Assembly (NCBI GenBank): GCA_019359215.1
Contig: JAHHHS010000007.1
Location: forward strand, 1 to 64,000
DNA: 64,000 nucleotides
Origin: Nostoc indistinguendum CM1-VF10
GTDB lineage: Bacteria > Cyanobacteriota > Cyanobacteriia > Cyanobacteriales > Nostocaceae
Direction of reading: 5' to 3'
Shown: positions 60,051 to 64,000 of the stretch, in pieces
Layout of the letters: each line of letters starts with the position of its first letter
Position numbering within the stretch: the stretch's first letter is position 1
Program-made: the position numbers and the translations under genes
Notes under the pieces: generated by a model
Told to the model about the DNA's origin: nothing
What the model saw: the letters and a program-made list of their open reading frames with translations, nothing else
Databases searched by the model: none

Positions 60051-62910
60051 CTATGACTCGTCCACTCAACTTTGCAATCATCAATATCAATTGATTAAGC
60101 TCAATCGGTTTGGCTAGATGCATTTGGAAACCAGCATTAATCGCTCTTTGCCGCTCTTGCTCGGTGACATAGGCACTGATTGCTGCTGCTGGAATTTGTC
60201 CCCCAGCTTCAGCCTCAAGCTCTCTAACCTGACGAATTAGAGAGTAACCATCTTCTTCTGGCATCCCAATATCTGCTAAAAGCAGATCATATTTGCCAGG
60301 AGATTCAGTTAGAGATGCGATCGCTTCCCTTGCCGATGTAACAACTACTACTTCAGCCCCGAAGTCTGATAACATCCACTTGATTAAGTCGCGGCTATCC
60401 GCTTGATCGTCTACAGCCAAGATGCATAACCCTTTAAGGGTAAGAGATGAATTTTTACCATTTAATGTATCTGGAGTTTCTGATAAAAGGCTCGGCTCTA
60501 AATAAGTTGGCGGTGTAATTTCTGGCGGCATTGAGCGCAGAGGCAGCCTGACAATGATCGTGGTTCCTCGTCCCTCACCTGCACTCTGTGCTTGAACTGT
60601 TCCACCGTGAAGTTCTACAATATGACGAACGATTGACAAGCCCAATCCAAGCCCCTGAGCCGTTTTACTGCTGCTGGAATCTCCTTGACGGAAACGCTCA
60701 AAAATATATGGCAGCAAGTCTGCCGAGATGCCAATTCCTGTATCGCTGACTCGAATCTCGGCGTGACTATATACAGCTTCGAGCATAACTCCCACTCGCC
60801 CATCGGCTGGAGTGAACTTAATCGCGTTAGAAAGTAAATTCCACAGAACTTGCTGTAAACGGTCAAAATCTCCGACAACTGTCGCCGAGTTCAACTGTGA
60901 AACAATTTGAATGCCTTTCGCCTCTGCGGAAAATTCGATAGACTCAATCGCAGCATTCACTACTGAAACTAGATCGATTAGACGAGTGTTTAAATGAAGC
61001 TTTCCACTCGTAATCCGTGAGATATCCAGCATATCATCGATTAACTGAGCCTGCACATTAGCACTCCGCTCTACCACTTCCCAGGCACGAGCCACTGCTG
61101 CTTCATCTAAATCGCGGGTGCGGAAAAGTTGTGCCCAGCCGAGTATAGTATTAAGCGGGTTACGAAGTTCATGGGAGAGGTTCGACAGGAATTCATTTTT
61201 AGCTAGGTTGGCATTTTCCGCTTCTTGACGGGCTGACCGCTCCTGTGCGAGGAGTTGCGATCGCTCTAACTCAAAGTGCTTGCGATCGCTAATATCTTCA
61301 ATCGCTAGCAAAATCTTTTCAGCATCTCCCTGTTGAATAATTTTCCAACCATTGATCAGCATGGTTTTCTGCCCAATCTGCTCAAAACGATGCTCTACCT
61401 CCAAATTTTGAATACTGGTATCGTTAACCAGAACGTCTTCTAAGAGCGATCGCAGTCCGGGCAGGTTCCATTGACCGTTCCCTAGTTCAAAAATCAGAGA
61501 TTGCGCTGTCTGTACTGGTGAAACCTGGAATGTTTCATAAAACGAGCGATTGGCTTTATTCACCCGGAAATCAGAATCAAGGACGATTAACGGCACTTGT
61601 ACCGTCTCCACAATCGCTTCAGCATAATTCCGGGCTTGTTCTAACCTTTCTGCACTGCGTTTAAGAACATCGATATCTATTAACACCAACACTATACCGT
61701 CAATCTGGTTTTCTGTAGTGCGATAAGGACGGATGCGGAGGTTATACCAATGTCCCCCCAGAGTTTGGATTTCTAATTCTTTGATGCCGAGTGTGTCAAG
61801 TACTTCCAAAATTAGAGGTTCTAAATCAGGAATATTCAGATTGGCTCTGATATCGCTCAAACGTCGTCCAGCATCGGTGGGAATTAAATTGAAAAGCCGT
61901 TGCGCCATTGGCGTAAAACGTCGAACCCGTAAGTCCAAAGTCAATATCAAAATGGGAATATTGATACTGGCAAGCAAATTCGTAAGATCGTTGTTAAGTT
62001 GGTTTAATTCCAGATTTCGAGAGCGAAGTTCTTCATTGGTTGTGTTGAGTTCTTCGTTGGTTGCCTGAATCTCTTCTTTGGCAGTTTCTAGCTCCTCATT
62101 GGTGCTTTGCAACTCTTCATTGCTGGAGAGGATTTCTTCATTGGCAACTTTCAGGTCTTGATTGATGTGCGATCGCAATAATACAAAAATAGTCGCAAGG
62201 GCATCTCCCTCTTCGGGCAACTTCTCAATTGCGATCGCTGGTAATAAGCCAGAAATAAAAGCATTGCGACTGAGGTTTATCAGTTCCTCGGCGATTTTTT
62301 GAGGCGGTAGAATAAAATCAACATTCCCGGTGGCAACAGCAGTATTGGGCATACTATCGAATTTTGCCGTGTCTTCACACTGAGCAAAAGTCACGCCTCC
62401 GGCTGCCTTGATTGCCTTTACCCCCAGTGAACCGTCTCCATCCGCCCCAGATAAAACTACTGCGATCGCTTTGTTGCGTCGATCTGCTGCCAATGAAGTA
62501 AAGAACGCATCAGCAGGCATATATTTACCCTGAACTTTCTCTCGCGGCCTGAGTTGCAACACTCCATTAGATAAGATCATCTTAGTGTTAGGCGGAATAA
62601 CGTAGACCTTGTTAGGTTCTACACTCATGCCGTCTTGCACTTCAGTAACGGGCATTTGAGTTCCTCTTGCCAGAATCTCGCTCAACAGACTCTTGTGGTT
62701 AGGGTCTAAGTGTTGAATCAGCACAAATGCCATCCCTGTATCGGTAAGCAAATATTTGAGCAACTGCGTAAACGCCTCTAATCCACCCGCAGAGGCGGCA
62801 ATACCAACGACGGGAAATAAAGCATCTCCAATGTCTTGCTGCTCTACATCGAACGCATCATTAGCGATAAATTCAGATGTAGGTTGCTCAAAGGGTTGGT
62901 CAGATGTCAT
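60040..62910 (-). CDS. CheB-PAS-PAS hybrid histidine kinase lacking the CheR domain
   Basis: 956 residues. CheB methylesterase domain at ~32-215 with Ser40 (GIAASAGG), His67 (IQHLDP) and Asp159 (GADGDGSLG). A coiled coil of NEEL heptads covers ~255-312, then two PAS domains (~313-545), HisKA with LSHELRNPLNTILGW, HATPase (DNTGIGIS-type RVSDTGIGISADLLPYIFER, QGLGLGLSIV) and a receiver with LLLADIGMPEEDGY. Relatives place a CheR methyltransferase between CheB and the coil; here IFVLLRSHINQD, the first bit of CheR, runs straight into the coil. Likely membrane-free sensor kinase. The stop lies in a dispersed repeat. Confidence 0.9.
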   Translation of the reverse strand: MTSDQPFEQPTSEFIANDAFDVEQQDIGDALFPVVGIAASAGGLEAFTQLLKYLLTDTGMAFVLIQHLDPNHKSLLSEILARGTQMPVTEVQDGMSVEPNKVYVIPPNTKMILSNGVLQLRPREKVQGKYMPADAFFTSLAADRRNKAIAVVLSGADGDGSLGVKAIKAAGGVTFAQCEDTAKFDSMPNTAVATGNVDFILPPQKIAEELINLSRNAFISGLLPAIAIEKLPEEGDALATIFVLLRSHINQDLKVANEEILSSNEELQSTNEELETAKEEIQATNEELNTTNEELRSRNLELNQLNNDLTNLLASINIPILILTLDLRVRRFTPMAQRLFNLIPTDAGRRLSDIRANLNIPDLEPLILEVLDTLGIKELEIQTLGGHWYNLRIRPYRTTENQIDGIVLVLIDIDVLKRSAERLEQARNYAEAIVETVQVPLIVLDSDFRVNKANRSFYETFQVSPVQTAQSLIFELGNGQWNLPGLRSLLEDVLVNDTSIQNLEVEHRFEQIGQKTMLINGWKIIQQGDAEKILLAIEDISDRKHFELERSQLLAQERSARQEAENANLAKNEFLSNLSHELRNPLNTILGWAQLFRTRDLDEAAVARAWEVVERSANVQAQLIDDMLDISRITSGKLHLNTRLIDLVSVVNAAIESIEFSAEAKGIQIVSQLNSATVVGDFDRLQQVLWNLLSNAIKFTPADGRVGVMLEAVYSHAEIRVSDTGIGISADLLPYIFERFRQGDSSSSKTAQGLGLGLSIVRHIVELHGGTVQAQSAGEGRGTTIIVRLPLRSMPPEITPPTYLEPSLLSETPDTLNGKNSSLTLKGLCILAVDDQADSRDLIKWMLSDFGAEVVVVTSAREAIASLTESPGKYDLLLADIGMPEEDGYSLIRQVRELEAEAGGQIPAAAISAYVTEQERQRAINAGFQMHLAKPIELNQLILMIAKLSGRVIDNS

Positions 62911-62972
62911 AGGATGAAGTTTAGCACTGCAATGATTTGGCAGATTAGGTTCATATTTTAGGTCAGTTTACT

Positions 62973-63015
62973 TACTTGCCTTGTATATAATAACAGTTTA
63001 AATACAAGGCAAGTA
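62973..63015. repeat. 14-bp inverted repeat upstream of the hybrid kinase gene
   Basis: TACTTGCCTTGTAT (62973-62986) and ATACAAGGCAAGTA (63002-63015) are exact inverted copies separated by 15 bp, about 60 bp before the kinase start. It could be an operator or the terminator of the small frame beyond it. Confidence 0.65.
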
Positions 63016-63029
63016 AACAATTTAAGTTC

Positions 63030-63170
63030 CTAAATCCAAGTCATTGCCAATAAATAAGAAGCTAGAATAAATCCAATACCAATAATTCCGCTACTTAAAA
63101 GCAGAGTTAATTGAGTGAAAATATATATTTGATAGCTCGTGAGATTAATCCTATTGTTTTTCAAGTTCAT
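63030..63170 (-). CDS. Doubtful small membrane peptide
   Basis: About 46 residues (MNLKNNRINL to LAMTWI) with one long hydrophobic segment (TQLTLLLSSGIIGIGFILAS). No ribosome site and no family recognised; the region is AT-rich, so this may be chance. Confidence 0.25.
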   Translation of the reverse strand: MNLKNNRINLTSYQIYIFTQLTLLLSSGIIGIGFILASYLLAMTWI

Positions 63171-63265
63171 TAGTAGCGTTTTAAAAATAATTATCTCCAT
63201 AAATAAATGAACCATATCATTATTGCTAAAGAGTTAGACTACTATATCTAAGACATCAATTAAAG

Positions 63266-63706
63266 TTAGTTAGCATGAGGATGAGGATTATTAACAATTG
63301 TTAAAATGCCAAGCACCGCAACAAAATCATCAACAACTACAGGTTTAGCAACGCATAGACTAAACCCAGCTAAAAAAGCGTGTTGATACATATCTTCAGT
63401 TACAGTGCTTGTCAGAGCGATCGCTGGTACTACTTTGCCTCGCTCTCCCGCAAGTGTTCTCACTTGGTGAATCAGAGCATAGCCATCCTCATTTGACGTG
63501 GAAATATCACTTAAGAGGATATCAGGTTGCCATTGCACAAATATTTCCAGAGCTTGTCCTAAAAATGCCGCTTGCACACTCACACCATAGGATTGCAATA
63601 TTGGCGTGAACGAATTGCAGAAATTGACATCATTATCTACAAGCAGTATTCGTAGCCCTTCAAGAAATGAAGGATGAGTAGAAAATCTATTATTTCTATG
63701 CATCAT
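63266..63706 (-). CDS. Receiver-only response regulator
   Basis: 146 residues forming one CheY-like receiver. LRILLVDNDVNFCNSF gives the acidic pocket (DND rather than the usual DDD/DDE), LLSDISTSNEDGYALI the phospho-Asp, ALTSTVTE the Thr and VAKPVVVDDF the Lys. No output domain. Same strand and directly upstream of the hybrid kinase region, so it may work with that kinase. Confidence 0.85.
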   Translation of the reverse strand: MMHRNNRFSTHPSFLEGLRILLVDNDVNFCNSFTPILQSYGVSVQAAFLGQALEIFVQWQPDILLSDISTSNEDGYALIHQVRTLAGERGKVVPAIALTSTVTEDMYQHAFLAGFSLCVAKPVVVDDFVAVLGILTIVNNPHPHAN

Positions 63707-64000
63707 AGTTTCAAAATTGAGATTTTATTAAGCTTTAAAATGTTCTTAAATCGTGAATTTATTGTGTGCTGACTTGAAGTTTAATAAACGTCTCATCAGT
63801 AGGCCAAAAACGGCAAACGTGGTATTATCTTTCAAAGTATTTACTCTTTTCTAGGACTCATATCTAATTCTTGCGAAGCTAGGTACACATAAATTCCCTT
63901 AGTTTGAGTTAAGAGTTCCCTCCTTACGCAAGTAAGTCCAGTAATCAAATCAGATTTCTATAGTAGCTTTGATTGCAGTAACTAATATACTAAAGACACT
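63707..64000. other. Right edge of the window
   Basis: No gene, repeat or hairpin recognised; presumably the promoter side of the receiver gene and the start of the next spacer. Confidence 0.4.

Larger units (their letters stand above)
62911..63265. other. Spacer upstream of the hybrid kinase
   Basis: Contains only a weak small open frame (63030-63170). A direct repeat TACTTGCCTTGTAT / ATACAAGGCAAGTA (62973-62986 and 63002-63015) forms an inverted pair that may be an operator or terminator. Confidence 0.4.

Overview
The window looks like a piece of chromosome from a filamentous, heterocyst-forming cyanobacterium (Nostoc/Anabaena/Calothrix type). The evidence is the dense scatter of GCGATCGC (HIP1) octamers, heptameric short tandem repeats of the Nostoc STRR kind, the oxygenic photosynthesis genes petC-petA and chlL-chlN, a lone carboxysome shell paralog, a natF-natG-natH-bgtA amino-acid transporter cluster, an XisI-like protein and many cyanobacterial DUF families. 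The species cannot be fixed from the sequence alone.

Layout. 0.1-7.4 kb: ABC exporter, an exported DUF6816-like protein, a CcmK-type shell protein, and a minus-strand housekeeping run ffh - rpsP - KH protein - phoH. 7.5-20.8 kb: mixed genes (two Uma2 nucleases, aminopeptidase P, PhzF-like protein, DUF29, DUF4332, a TetR regulator, a pair of M16 proteases of which only the first keeps the zinc site, L28, HtpG). 21.1-24.1 kb: an accessory island with a P-loop ATPase gene broken by two small insertion elements and a 4-bp duplication, its short STAND-like partner gene, and a MazF/PemK-type toxin-antitoxin pair. 24.3-43.5 kb: mainly core metabolism and photosynthesis (clpB, gloA, eno, argC, ribBA, an amidase, tatC, petC, petA, queE), plus a STAS-sugar-transferase fusion. 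44.0-48.3 kb: a complete polar amino-acid ABC transporter. 48.4-49.8 kb: an orphan XisI and two colliding gene fragments. 49.8-53.1 kb: dark-operative protochlorophyllide reductase genes chlL, DUF5331 and chlN. 53.8-64 kb: accessory and signalling region with a NACHT STAND ATPase, a free-standing CheB methylesterase domain, a CheB-PAS-PAS-kinase-receiver hybrid that lacks its usual CheR domain, a receiver-only protein and a dense patch of repeats.

The most interesting signals are: (1) the ATPase gene at 21.1-22.8 kb, where precise removal of two MITE-like elements with target duplications, plus one 4-bp repeat, rebuilds a single 441-codon frame that ends in an ATGA overlap with its partner; (2) the NACHT protein at 55.3 kb as a candidate bacterial NLR-like immune sensor; (3) the hybrid kinase with a cleanly missing CheR domain; (4) the STAS-sugar-transferase fusion; (5) an orphan IS200/IS605-type right end beside rpmB; and (6) two unrelated 21-bp tandem arrays. 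All functions are inferred from sequence reading; no database search was run.
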